This document shows, one piece after another, positions 1 through 9,925 of a stretch of DNA of 64,000 nucleotides; the first letter of the stretch is position 1, and every line of letters starts with the position of its first letter. The translations under genes and the position numbers were made by a program. Origin of the DNA: Coccinella septempunctata (lineage: Eukaryota; Arthropoda; Insecta; Coleoptera; Coccinellidae). The stretch is taken from contig NC_058189.1 of assembly GCF_907165205.1 (NCBI RefSeq), forward strand, positions 34,064,270 to 34,128,269. Reading direction: 5' to 3'. Under the pieces are notes generated by a model. It made no database searches, was not told where the DNA came from, and saw nothing but the letters and a program-made list of their open reading frames with translations.

Positions 1-506
1 TATAGGAAGCTCTATTTTTCTGTTCTCGTCCAAAGTTGTAACCATAGAAATATTGAGAAAACAGGTTTTTTACCCTTTTCTATTATTCATATTGATACAA
101 ATCATATGATATTTTATATTCTTGAAATCAGTAAAAATTAAGCTTTCAAAAAATTGCACAGAGATCTAGCGTTTCCATTCAAAAAAAACATAACTTTGAG
201 TCATAGCTTCGTAATTAAAAAACCTGCTAAAAGGGCATGCACTCCACTGGAATCTACTTAAAAAAGTGCCTATATAATGATTTAATTTCAGAGCTCTATC
301 ATCAGTATTAGCTGAGATATCAATTCAATCGCCATTTTTCCAATTTTCGCTTATAACTCGAAAACAAAAGAAGGTGGCCAAAAATAACTACTACTCTTGT
401 TAGTTACTCAGAAAAAGAGAACGAGAATGGGATATCAGATTTTCTCTAGCTCCACTGGTTTAAAAGCTGTAGTGCTAAAACATCGAAATTTGCCCACCCT
501 GTACAT
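1..506. other. Non-coding, repeat-like DNA
   Basis: No convincing reading frame is visible. The right edge (about 482-506) has a short motif reading ACAGGGTGGGCAAATTTCGA on the minus strand. It recurs near 12945-12969, so this is probably the end of a small dispersed repeat. It abuts, and truncates, the gag fragment that follows. Confidence 0.4.
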
Positions 507-651
507 TGTATAATTTCTCGCTTTTTCCGTGGTGGTTCTATAGTTATTTTCATGTTCGAAATGAATTCTAATTTGTAAATATCCTTGGGTTCTAAATCCA
601 CAAAGAATAGAGGAAGCGGAAATTTCGATATTTTATCTCTTATATTCATTA
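507..651 (-). pseudogene. Jockey-type gag (ORF1) fragment, distal part
   Basis: This is the distal half of a non-LTR ORF1 (gag-like RNA-binding protein). On the minus strand it reads from MNIRDKIS to a basic stretch KITIEPPRKKREIIQCT, which leads into the first Cys of a CCHC knuckle. The same text precedes three knuckles in the second copy at 19018. It is the direct in-frame continuation of the fragment at 6272-6746, from which it is separated by the Harbinger-like insertion. The knuckles themselves are missing, because the copy is cut off at 507 by a different repeat. The protein would coat element RNA. This copy is dead. Confidence 0.85.
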
Positions 652-708
652 GCCCGGGTGTCCACTGGAAGCGTATTCGAGCGGCTACACGCTCTCGCGA
701 AACGAGCG
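652..708 (+). repeat. Left terminal inverted repeat of the Harbinger-like element
   Basis: It matches the reverse complement of 6215-6271 with two differences over 57 bp. It begins GCCCGGGTGTCC immediately after the TTA duplication. Confidence 0.85.
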
Positions 709-1614
709 TTTGTTTGTAGCCGCTACAAAACAGGTGGCGCGGCGCTACAGAGGTTGTCCACTGAAGGCGGCTTCGTGCGCTCAATTCAGTGTTGGAGCCG
801 AAGGATCGTTCTCAATCCAGTATTGCTTGTTGTTTGCGATGGCTGCAATTTTTATAGCCAAAATCAAATCGAGAATTCAACCATCTCTTCTGTCAACCGA
901 AGAACGGACCTTATATATTTCCCAACTACTACTGAATGAATCGAATTTTATTTGTACTGACAATGCGATGAAAACAACGAGAAACGAATCTTCCAATAAG
1001 TATTCAATTATTTGAACGACTCATCCAGAAAAACTATTCCAGGTTTCCTCCTCAGCTAATTTTTTGGTGGCCAAAATGCATGTTTTCGTTTTTTTTTTTC
1101 GATTTTATCTCCCTGGAAAACTGAATATAAACAAAGCTCAATTTTTTTTTAATTATAGATCACTAAATTCTCGATTGAGGCGGCGTTCTTCAACCCGTTT
1201 CCATATTAGAGTATATAAAAGTTTAGCCAAATATCAGAGATATTGTCGTTGACTGTCCATGACCACGAAACGGTCTATGACGTTTTTAATTTGAAATATT
1301 AACGAAAAACTTGTATTTGTGTAATGAACGCATGTTTTCAATCGATGTGAAATTTAATGTTTTACAACTTTTGTATTCGTTTTTATACTTCTCTCATATA
1401 TAAGCTGCTTTCAAAGATTTTTCCGAGAAATTGTATGACCGAGCGTGAAACTGTGAACAACATTCCGCCCGTTCCTAAAATTGTTTGAATCTGAGGTAGA
1501 TATTTTTCTTTTCTCGTTTGAATTTCCATAGTTCGAAAATTTGGTGATTTAACTTGTGAAGTTTCGGATCGTTTTTATTTTTTCAAACTAATAGTTCGAA
1601 AGAAATCCTTAATA

Positions 1615-2665
1615 ATGTCGATATGTAAACATTGTAATCAGTTGGCGACAACTCGGAAATCGGCTAGTGTCATATGCGGGGGATGCCATGAATATTTCCA
1701 TGTGAATGGAATTTGCTGCGATGTTGCAAAAAATCAGGTGTCGGTATTGAAGAACATGCCAGGTACAATGTGGAGGTGTATTGAGTGCAGAGATAACACA
1801 TCGGATCAAACCGACTGCACAGCTGTCCCAAAATTTACTGCCGATTCCCGCGGTTCCTCTACTCCTCGGAGATATCCTGCTGATGTTGATGTGAGAACTG
1901 TTCGTGAGGATGATTTAGATACGATGGGCCGGTTGGTTGATGAGATCCAGAGACTTCGCGATTCCGTCAACTTCTGCTCAGACAAGATGAGCGACTTCGA
2001 GATTAAGCTCAATGGTTTCAGCGAGATGGTTGCCAAAGTTAACAAGTTAGAGAAGGAGAAGGAATCTTTAAAGAAACAGGTATCTGTTCTTAATAGAAGA
2101 ATAGGTGTAATTGAACAACAAAGTCGTTCGAATAACTTAGAAATTCAAAATATTCCTGAAAAAACTAAAGAAAATCTTCATGATGTTATACTTAAAGTTG
2201 CTTCTCATATTAATACCGACCTCAATATGTCAATGATCGAATCTATTTCGAGAGTTCAATCTAAACTTACGAACAAGCCTAAAAATATTGTTGTCAGATT
2301 TGTCTCTAAGTCGAATCGTGATAACTTTTTGGCTGCATACAAGGCCAAAAAGCAAAGTGATGGCGGGCATTCAGGAATCTCCGTTAAGGATATCGCTGAT
2401 AAGATTTATATAAATGAACACCTGACCATGGAAAATATTGTTCAAAGAAGTACGTTCTGCTGCGAAAGAGAGGTCCTATAAGTATGTATGGGTTCAGAAT
2501 GGTAATATCATGTTACGAAAGGATGATACATCAAGGATAATCCACGTTCATCACGACTTTGATTTGTCCAGGCTTTCGACTCGTTTAAGTCCTTTTTTTT
2601 TAATTCTATTTAACCATTATGGATTTGAACATTTATTACCAAAATGTCCGTGGTCTTCGAACTAA
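1615..2665 (+). pseudogene. LINE A ORF1: PHD-finger, coiled-coil RNA-binding protein, one frameshift
   Basis: The frame opens at ATG 1615. Residues 4-60 form a Cys/His finger with CKHC, CGGC, a His and WRCIEC, the PHD-like arrangement seen in ORF1 of CR1/L2/Rex elements. Residues about 105-175 form a coiled coil. Next comes a stretch like the L1 ORF1p C-terminal region (RSNNLEIQNIPE, then NIVVRFVSKSNRDNF). The first frame ends at 2481. The homologous C-terminus (FKEVRSAAKER, then NGNIMLRK) continues one base out of phase from about 2438 to 2665. A single extra A near 2437 explains the break. The end overlaps the ORF2 start by 47 nt. It binds element RNA. The family role is established; its activity here is doubtful. 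Confidence 0.85.
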
Positions 2666-5477
2666 ACTCAAGGATTTCAAACTGAATGTACATGCTAATA
2701 GTCACGATATCATTTTTATAACTGAGTCCTGGCTTCATTCTGGTATATTAGATTCGGAAATTGTTGATCTGAGTGAATATTCAGTTTTTCGGCGCGACAG
2801 AGGTTCAACTTCTAGTGAAAAGCTTGAGGGTGGAGGTGTATTCATCGCAGTAAAAAACTATCTTCAGCCCTCACCTGCTCGGGGTTTTCAGAGTGACGCT
2901 GAAGATGTGTGGGCTCAGATTTCTCTTGGAAATCAAAAAATCTTATTATGTTGTGTTTACCTTCCACCAGGTAATAAAGAATCTGCCTTATATTTTACTT
3001 CGAAACTTGAATCTCTACAGAAAAAGTTCGAAGGTTGCTCACTTCTAATTGCTGGCGACTTCAATTGTTCTTCGGTGTCTTGGATCCCTGGCGATGCTGA
3101 CGATTGTTTGGAGGCTGCAAATGTTGAGCCTAAATATCAGAGTCTCATCGACATGTTTTCATTTTTAGAGTTACAGCAATTTAACACTATTAGAAATTTC
3201 AAGGATAAGATTTTGGATTTAGTGTTTTGTAATAGGACTCTGATACGCAGCGTTTCACATTGTTGCAGTCCATTGACGCCGGAGGACGGTTTTCACCCGT
3301 CACTTGAGTTCTTCGTCCGCACTGCTCATCATTCGAGAGATTTGAGAGGTAATAAGAGTGATTGCTATAATTTCAAGAGAGCCGATTACGATCTGATTAA
3401 TTCAAAAATTGATAACATTAATTGGAATGTGGTACTGAATAGTGATGACGTTAACACTAATGTTGATGTCTTTTATAAACGTCTTCAAGATGTACTTAAC
3501 GAAGGTGTCCCCAAAGTAAAAGTTCGCAAAAAATATCCAAGCTATTTCAGTCACAGGACAATTAAGCTGTTGAAACGTAAGCAAAAGCTTCATAATAAAT
3601 GGAAGGTGTATAAAGACCAGCGGCATTACATTGAATTTAAAAGGTTGAGAAAACTCTGTAAGATTCATATTAAAGAAGATTTTCATGAATACGTTAACAA
3701 AATACAATCTGAAATCGTTGTTAACCCTAAGAAGCTCTTTTCGTTCATTACCACTAAAGAAAAAAATGTTAGTTTTCCCAGCGCTATGACTTTGAACGGC
3801 GAAATCTCTAATGGAGGTCATGAATCATGTGAGCTTTTTGCAAAATATTTCAAAAGTGTTTACGTTGAACCATCTTCTAGCTCACAGGTATCATCGAAAT
3901 TAACTGAGAGTTCACATTGTTCTCGAAATTTTTGTGGTCTTCAGTTCTCTGTAGATGAGGTTGAACAGGCTCTGAAAAAACTAAATAAAAATAAGGGAGC
4001 TGGACCCGACGGCATTCCCTCATACTTTGTCTTTTTTTGTTCTTCTTCGTTAAAGTATCCACTAACTTTAATTTTTTATCAGTCTTTACGAAGTGGTGTG
4101 TTTCCTGACAGATGGAAGGAGTCATGTATTGTTCCCATATTTAAAAGTGGGGACAGAAGTAACGTAATGAATTATAGACCGATAAGCAAATTGTGTATTT
4201 TTGAAAAAGTGTTTGAGCAGCTTATTTATACTTCACTTTCATATTTAGTTGGTGACCAAATAATCCAGGAACAGCATGGATTTCTGAAGGGGAGATCGGT
4301 TGAGACCAATCTTGTTGATTTTGCTGAGTTTCTCCATGATTCCTTGGACCTTCGCATTCAAGTCGATGCCATATATACTGACTTCAGTAAGGCATTTGAT
4401 AAAATTAGTATAGAACGGCTCGTATCGGCTCTTGCTGGTGTCGGTGTGTGTGGTGTCGTGTTGCGATGGTTCAAATCCTATCTGACGAAGAGACGACAGT
4501 TTGTGTCAGTTAGTGGTTATTCCTCTGGAGTTTTCGAAACCAATTCTGGGGTTCCTCAAGGTTCCCATCTTGGGCCACTTCTTTTTTTGATTTATATAAA
4601 CAATATATCAAAATGCTTCGAGAGTTGCAAATTTTTACTTTTTGCTGACGACCTTAAGTTGTTTATGAGGGTGAGGAGCCTTGAGGACTGTGTTCAGCTC
4701 CAGCGTGAGCTTAATAACCTAATACGTTTTTGTCGTGAAAATCATCTGGTCTTAAATATTTCAAAATGTCAGGTTATTACATTTACAAGAAATAAGTACC
4801 CTATAAAATACCCGTACTGTCTTGGTGGTGAAGAACTGTGTAGAGTAAGCCAAGTTAGAGATCTTGGAGTAATTTTCGACTCTAAACTGATTTTTGACGC
4901 CCAGGTGGAGGCAGTAGTCAATTCCTCTAATAGACTGCTTGGGTACTTGATTCGTCAATGTCGCCCATTTAGTGATTTGACTACTCTAAGAACTCTTTAC
5001 TACTCCTTCATTTTCTCCAAATTAAACTTCGCTTCAACTGTATGGTGCCTCCAGTATTTGACATACATTGATCGCATTGAAAATGTTCAGAAAAGGTTTC
5101 TCAGATTTCTAAGCTTTAAATGTACTTTTCGCCTTGTTCCTGGAAATACTGAAAATTATAATATCAGGCTCAAATTTTTCAACATGATCAGTCTTGAGGA
5201 TCGCAGGAAGGTTAATGACATCTTATTCTTCGTCAAACTCCTTAACTTCGAGCTTCATGATAGTAACCTTTTGCGTCAAATTGATATTAATGTACCCGAT
5301 AGGAGACTCAGACGTCCAGATATTTTCCATCTCAAGTTTCGAAATACCAGATGCGCACAGAATTCGCCACTTCAGAGAATGACTCATTTGTGTAACGGTG
5401 TGAATGATCATTTCAATTTATTTTCCAATAAATCTAAACAGTTAAAGAAATCCTTGAAAAATCATTATTCATTATAA
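2619..5477 (+). CDS. LINE A ORF2: endonuclease / reverse transcriptase
   Basis: This is an uninterrupted protein of 952 residues starting at ATG 2619. Residues 1 to about 225 are the apurinic-like endonuclease: YYQNVRGL, catalytic Glu in ITESW (residue 36), and IAGDFN near residue 147. The usual Asp-His at the end of this domain reads GFHPS, a possible weakening. The reverse transcriptase follows, with YTDFSKAFD near 585, SGVPQGSHLGP at 643-653 and the catalytic FADD at 675-678. A C-terminal region with an RVQKRFLRF-like helix (NVQKRFLRFL) follows. The protein nicks target DNA and copies the element RNA from its 3' end. The start overlaps the end of ORF1, which suggests coupled translation. 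The length is normal for the group. Confidence 0.92.
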   Translation: MDLNIYYQNVRGLRTKLKDFKLNVHANSHDIIFITESWLHSGILDSEIVDLSEYSVFRRDRGSTSSEKLEGGGVFIAVKNYLQPSPARGFQSDAEDVWAQISLGNQKILLCCVYLPPGNKESALYFTSKLESLQKKFEGCSLLIAGDFNCSSVSWIPGDADDCLEAANVEPKYQSLIDMFSFLELQQFNTIRNFKDKILDLVFCNRTLIRSVSHCCSPLTPEDGFHPSLEFFVRTAHHSRDLRGNKSDCYNFKRADYDLINSKIDNINWNVVLNSDDVNTNVDVFYKRLQDVLNEGVPKVKVRKKYPSYFSHRTIKLLKRKQKLHNKWKVYKDQRHYIEFKRLRKLCKIHIKEDFHEYVNKIQSEIVVNPKKLFSFITTKEKNVSFPSAMTLNGEISNGGHESCELFAKYFKSVYVEPSSSSQVSSKLTESSHCSRNFCGLQFSVDEVEQALKKLNKNKGAGPDGIPSYFVFFCSSSLKYPLTLIFYQSLRSGVFPDRWKESCIVPIFKSGDRSNVMNYRPISKLCIFEKVFEQLIYTSLSYLVGDQIIQEQHGFLKGRSVETNLVDFAEFLHDSLDLRIQVDAIYTDFSKAFDKISIERLVSALAGVGVCGVVLRWFKSYLTKRRQFVSVSGYSSGVFETNSGVPQGSHLGPLLFLIYINNISKCFESCKFLLFADDLKLFMRVRSLEDCVQLQRELNNLIRFCRENHLVLNISKCQVITFTRNKYPIKYPYCLGGEELCRVSQVRDLGVIFDSKLIFDAQVEAVVNSSNRLLGYLIRQCRPFSDLTTLRTLYYSFIFSKLNFASTVWCLQYLTYIDRIENVQKRFLRFLSFKCTFRLVPGNTENYNIRLKFFNMISLEDRRKVNDILFFVKLLNFELHDSNLLRQIDINVPDRRLRRPDIFHLKFRNTRCAQNSPLQRMTHLCNGVNDHFNLFSNKSKQLKKSLKNHYSL

Positions 5478-5700
5478 TAGTTCGATGAATGTATCGTTTC
5501 TTGTTTTCTTTAATTATATATATGTTTTCTTTTGTACTATGCTATTTTTTTTTCTTCTCTCTCTTTCTTGATGTTTCATTTTTGGATTGAGTTCAATTGA
5601 GTTGTTTTTCTTTTATTCATTATTATATGATGTTATACCTCAATTTATGTACATGTGGATACAGTAGTGGACTTTAAACAGTCCGTTGTATTCCTTATTT

Positions 5701-5726
5701 CTAATAAATAAATAAATAAATAAAAA
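5701..5726 (+). repeat. (TAAA)n tail of LINE A
   Basis: Five TAAA units in a row mark the 3' end of the retrotransposon. Short tandem-repeat tails are characteristic of this group. Confidence 0.8.
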
Positions 5727-6214
5727 ATCAATATGAAATATAACATTTCACAATGTTTTTGCAAATTGTCCCAACTTTGGGATCCATTAGTGAGGAAAAG
5801 TACACACTTGATCTCATTCGACGTAGAATTCAGTGCTCTATAGCTTTTCTCCCAAGTAATTAGTCGATATCCGTATTTTTTGAGGACATATGATTGAAAA
5901 ATTACAAAAAAACCCATTTCTTGGCCGCCAAAAGTTATGCTCAATTCCTTTGAAGGAAAAAACCCAAGATTATTTAATTCGGTCACTGATGAAGCCATTA
6001 AAACAATAGAAATCTTTTATAGGCACAAAATCCCTATTGAATCTCAATTTAACCGGACTGAAATGAATGAGCTCAACGGGCGTGCTCGCGCTACACTCGC
6101 GTACGAGCTCGTAGCTGCTTGAATATGCCCACTCGAGCCTCGAAGTCGCCTGCAGTGGACAATGCTGTATTGAAATACGTTACTTGGGATCTGTAGCGGC
6201 TTGCCGTACGTTCA

Positions 6215-6271
6215 CGCTCGTTTCGCGTGAGCGCGTAGCCGCTCGAATACGCTTCCAGTGGACACCCGGGC
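6215..6271 (-). repeat. Right terminal inverted repeat of the Harbinger-like element
   Basis: This is the inverted partner of 652-708. It ends GGACACCCGGGC and is followed at once by TTA. Confidence 0.85.
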
Positions 6272-6746
6272 TTATGTTTCTGACTTTGACCCCCGATTTT
6301 TCAATTTCATCTTTTATTGCATTCGTAGGAATGGTGGAATGTAAATGCCGGATAACAATACTATAAGCTCTTTCTTGCTTGATTTGATATGTGTGAAAAA
6401 TGATATTTTCCTCCCGTAGAAATCGAACTAAACTTCTGTATGTTTCCGGTTCGTTTACATTTATCTTAATGCTATTGTTAGATAGGGTTTTGGAAAAGAA
6501 CTGTTCGTTAGCTATAACATCAGATAGTAGTTCAATCATTTCATTATAATTTGTAACACCATGTATAAAAATTGGTGGTGGTTTGAAGACTCTTTCAGAT
6601 GTTTGTGTGGTATTTGTATCGTTTGATTCATTGTCGAGATACGGAAATCTATTTTGTGTGCTGATTTTTGGATTTTCGAGAATCTCAGGAGAAAGGCACG
6701 AGCGTTTAAGTTTTTTGACTGTTTGCAAAGAATTTTTCATATTCAT
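6272..6746 (-). pseudogene. Jockey-type gag (ORF1) fragment, proximal part
   Basis: On the minus strand an ATG at 6746 opens MNMKNSLQTVKKLKRSCLSP, followed by a polar linker. Next is a segment containing FIHGVTNYNEMIELL, ETYRSLVRFLREENI and IKDEIEKSGVKVRNI. The copy at 18434 has the same order, with most residues identical. This order matches the N-terminal and RRM-like part of Jockey/I-type gag proteins. The frame runs cleanly into 651 once the Harbinger-like element is removed, so the gag was open across this stretch when the insertion happened. The sequence upstream of 6746 does not match the sequence upstream of the other copy beyond about 20 bases. Confidence 0.85.
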
Positions 6747-7602
6747 CGTTTTTGCAGCATGGAGTCCTTCTATCTCGACACATTTCCTAGCTGTAAAATC
6801 AGATTATTTATTGCCTCCTTATATCATATCGGTATTTTGTTTAACTTCTGCGCAGGCTTCTTCTATCGTCTGTCTCAAATGCTCCCTTGAAGACTCTAGT
6901 ATGGGGGATGTTCAAACGTTCCCTATTCTTATGGTACTTGTTGTTGGATTATCTATCCAGAATTTCTTATTGTTGATCTACTGTACGCTCATTACGTGTA
7001 GTTACGTTAGGGAATCTTCATGTTGTCGCAGATAATTACTCACTTTTGCGAACGTTCCTTTATGGGTATTCTTTTTCTATTGGGAAATCACTGACAATAT
7101 TCTCGCACTGCTGCTCTGGAATTTCCATTGCACAAGCCATACAAGAATATCATATCGAAATATGTACTCACAATTGATGTAAATCTGAGCCATAGGTCTA
7201 ATTTTGAATATAAATTTGAGTACCCACCTCTGATTCTTACAGCTATAATGGCAAGAATATGACATCTTTTCTTGAATTCAATTAAAACAAATATCCAAAG
7301 CGAATTCACTCACGTATTACATTTTATAACACGGTTTACTTTATTTTAATCTGAATTCGAAATGTAATTTAAAAAGAATTCATATCTTGATTATGCATGC
7401 TTTCAATTACTTTTTCACGCACACTCAGTGGGAACTCAGAGTTAAATGAAAAGGAGTTGAACAGAATAAAAAAAAAATCAAAATCCCGGCAGATTACAAT
7501 AAATGATATCACCAAGAGAATAAAAACAGTACCGCGTATTCATGAATCACCCCGTATCTCCGAAACTAATTGCCTTAGGATAGAAAACAAGCAACACTGA
7601 AA
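6747..7602. other. No gene seen
   Basis: This is AT-rich DNA without a frame I believe in. The motif GAATCTGAATTCGAAATG-like text near 7350 recurs near 8000 inside the next element, which hints at shared repeat ancestry. Confidence 0.4.
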
Positions 7603-7610
7603 GGCCTGGA

Positions 7611-8553
7611 CAGGGCCGCCGTCAGGACCGGCAAACCGGGCACATTCTGGGGGCGGTAAATCAGTTGATAAGACGATACCAATTTTTTAACACAAAATTT
7701 TTTTTTTCAAAATCGAAAAGACGAACATTATTAATTATTATAGTGAAAACGAAAAGGCGGATTTTTGCGCTTGGTCGCCAAACAATTCACATATGTTCTC
7801 AAAGTACCGAATAAAAATGCATTTCAACCAGAAACAAGGGGAATACCACCAGATCGAAAACGATCAAATATGCCGCATTCTATCGAAGTTAGCCTGTAAA
7901 TATCTCCACCGCAGCGGCCACTCAATGGCCCTTTTTTTGAGTTAATGCTCTCTAGCCAGTCAGTCTCTTCAGAAATAATTTTAATATTCTGTTTGTGAAT
8001 CTGAATTCGAAATGTTAATTTCTGGGAGGAATTTAAAATACATGAAAAGCAAGAGTACCTATCAACCTTTTAGTCCTTTTACAATAGTATATCGTGTTTA
8101 TACGAATTGAGATTGTTGTAGATTTTCATATATCTCTTTATCTGTGGAGTTTAGAATTTCAAATTTAATCATATTGAATTGAAGGTATCATACAGTAAAT
8201 AAATACATACAGTGAAACGTTTGAAAAATACAGATATAGAACTATCTGTATTTTTCAAAGGTTTCACTGTATGTATTTATTTACTGTATGATACCTGCAC
8301 CGGCGTAGTTAGCAGATATATAATCCACTTTTTTGTATTCTTTTTTTTATCGTTTTTTTAGATTCAACATTTACTCAATTTATAAAAAAGACTTATCTAT
8401 AGATATCTACCTTTGAGCAGGTTGTATAATACGATATTCCATAAAGAATGCTGTACTTAAACTCAATATAGTCACAGCAAGGTGGCAGAATATCATTTTG
8501 CGGGAGCGGCGAAATTGTTTTGCGGCAAAATTTCTGGCGGCGCAGCGGCCCTG
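7611..8553. mobile_element. hAT-like non-autonomous element with 8-bp target duplication
   Basis: The ends read CAGGGCCGCCGTC on the left and, inverted, CAGGGCCGCTGCGCC on the right. Both are flanked by the identical octamer GGCCTGGA (7603-7610 and 8554-8561). An 8-bp duplication with CAGGG ends is the hallmark of hAT elements. The 943-bp interior has no transposase frame, so it is non-autonomous. It contains the long palindrome at 8184-8295. Confidence 0.85.
8184..8295. repeat. Near-perfect palindrome, 53-bp arms
   Basis: The arms 8184-8236 and 8243-8295 are reverse complements with a single mismatch and a 6-nt centre. They start with GGTATCATACAG. RNA from either strand would fold into a very stable hairpin. 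The near identity implies recent origin or gene conversion. It lies within the hAT-like element. Confidence 0.92.
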
Positions 8554-8561
8554 GGCCTGGA

Positions 8562-9164
8562 TGACCTTCAGGTAATGGCCAACGACTCATGAAACACCCT
8601 GTATAACTCTATTTTTCCAACACCGCCATTCATTTCAGATCCTTTGTCCACATACTAGTCTGAATAAAACTTGGAAAGAAGTGAGAAGATCTGTGAAGTA
8701 GGGGTTTAAATCTAGGTAAGAAGGATGTTGAGAAAATAATTAAGTTAATCTCACGATGAGAAGTTGAAAATTCTTGTAAACGCAAATTACTCTTTACAAA
8801 AAATATATTTTTCGTCGACCTAAACAAGAAATGACATGTTACGTACGAAAAGTCGACTATTTTTGAAGGTAAGTTTTTTCGTCCCCATGCACTTTTCGTC
8901 CGCTCTTATCCTCGCTTAGTTCCAAATGCGAGAGTGGCGAAATTGATTAAATAATCAAATTCGAGAGCCAGAATTTCATGAAAACATAAGTGTCTGTGAC
9001 ATTAACAGTCATTTGCACTTGTCAAATTAATTATTTGTGAAATCTGCTGTAGATTAAGCTAGTGAATTAAGAACATGGCTTGAAAAAAACTGTTCTTTAT
9101 AATCAAGAATGGATAGTTATAGCGATATGGATAGGAGTAACACTTCTCCAGAGATAAGGCAACT
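8562..9164. other. No gene seen
   Basis: This is AT-rich DNA. A CACCCTGTATAA motif at about 8596 resembles the ends of several small inverted-repeat elements in the window. Nothing else is recognised. Confidence 0.35.
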
Positions 9165-9875
9165 ACGCCGAGGTTCAATTTACAGCACCCTCTCCTGAGG
9201 GGGAACAAGTGTGGGGATTCTCACTCTCCTGAGCTCGAGACCCACTACAAACCCTTAACTGCTTCTTGAATATTGGTTCCGGGCATTTGCCTATAAACCG
9301 TTCATCTCTTTGTCGGTTTTCTTCTCGTACACTATCGTGCTGGGATTTATGTGTTTATCCTCTATTGGATAACACTTTATTGGATTTTTCAATAAGTTTA
9401 TGTTCTTATTTTAATCTCTTCTTAATTGATCTCTTGGTCTCCTTCGGTAAATTCGCATTCTCCTTTTGTCTTCCTCTGGGTCGTAGTCCACTATATAGTC
9501 TCCTTATTTCTTGATTCGGATGGTTTTTCGCTGTTTCGAATAATTTCTCTGCTTTTCTGTTCATGAATTCCGTTATGGTTTCCCATTTTAGGTCCCTATA
9601 AATCTGTCTATTCCTGACAAACCAAGGTGCATCTATTGCACATCGTAGCAGCTTGTTTTCAGTGGCCTGAATTCTTTTGATGTGGCTCTTTGCCGCGAAA
9701 CCCCAGGCAGCTGATCCATAAGTCAGTTGAGGCCTAGCAAAGGCTTTGATTATCTTCAATTTTGTCTCTTTCGACATGTGGCTTCTTCTTCCTATTAGAG
9801 GGTAGAGTCTATTCATCGTTGCTTTCGTTTTGTCGATTGCTTGTTTGATATGACTTTTCCAAGTAAGTCCTTTGC
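9165..9875 (-). pseudogene. Jockey-type non-LTR element, 3' end with ORF2 C-terminus
   Basis: The minus-strand frame (9868 to 9406) reads TWKSHIKQAIDKTKATMNRLYPL, then ARPQLTYGSAAWGFAAKSH. This is the post-RT region of Jockey ORF2 (RT-thumb and C-terminal helices), followed by a 3' untranslated region. The same text, about 90% alike, occurs at 61340-62000 in a longer copy. There is no RT or endonuclease here, because the fragment stops at 9875 where a hAT-like end begins. It is non-functional. Confidence 0.88.
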
Positions 9876-9925
9876 AGTGACGGCTCGTGCCCTTAAGATG
9901 TGGGTCGGCCAGACCCAGGATATAC
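9876..9925. repeat. hAT-like terminus
   Basis: The sequence CAGTGACGGCTCGTGCC begins exactly where the Jockey homology stops. CAGTG-type ends are common in hAT elements. I could not find the other end or a matching 8-bp duplication, so the element's extent is unknown. Confidence 0.45.

Larger units (their letters stand above)
1290..5726 (+). mobile_element. LINE A: CR1/L2-group non-LTR retrotransposon, nearly full length
   Basis: The element has a leader of about 300 bp, ORF1 with a PHD-type finger, ORF2 with endonuclease and reverse transcriptase, a short 3' untranslated region, and a (TAAA)n tail at 5703-5724. A short tandem-repeat tail instead of poly(A) is usual in the CR1/L2 group of the Jockey superfamily. 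The 5' boundary is uncertain. A weak TGAAATAT match at 1292-1299 and 5734-5741 could be a target duplication but could also be chance. The only lesion I see is one frameshift in ORF1, so the copy looks young. It sits inside the Harbinger-like element. Confidence 0.85.
652..6271. mobile_element. PIF/Harbinger-like element, interrupted by LINE A
   Basis: The ends are inverted repeats of about 57 bp with two mismatches, beginning GCCCGGGTGTCCACTGGAAG. The flanks are TTA at 649-651 and TTA at 6272-6274, a 3-bp target duplication typical of PIF/Harbinger. Removing the element restores the gag reading frame. Further in lie repeated motifs such as TTGTCCACTG (about 750 and, inverted, about 6155). 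No transposase could be recognised in the two arms (709-1290 and 5727-6214), so I infer a non-autonomous member about 1.2 kb long before LINE A entered it. The family assignment rests on the duplication size and end style only. Confidence 0.75.

Noticed and set aside
446..784. A single 112-residue minus-strand gene
   Set aside because: It is a chance fusion of gag text with the Harbinger-like end and flanking repeat; the parts are explained separately.
1292..5741. TGAAATAT as a firm target duplication of LINE A
   Set aside because: The match is short and AT-rich, and does not sit directly against the TAAA tail; chance is likely.
6583..7035. Plus-strand gene of 150 residues
   Set aside because: It runs antisense to the Jockey gag and reads as hydrophobic noise. 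The same antisense pattern occurs at the other gag copy.
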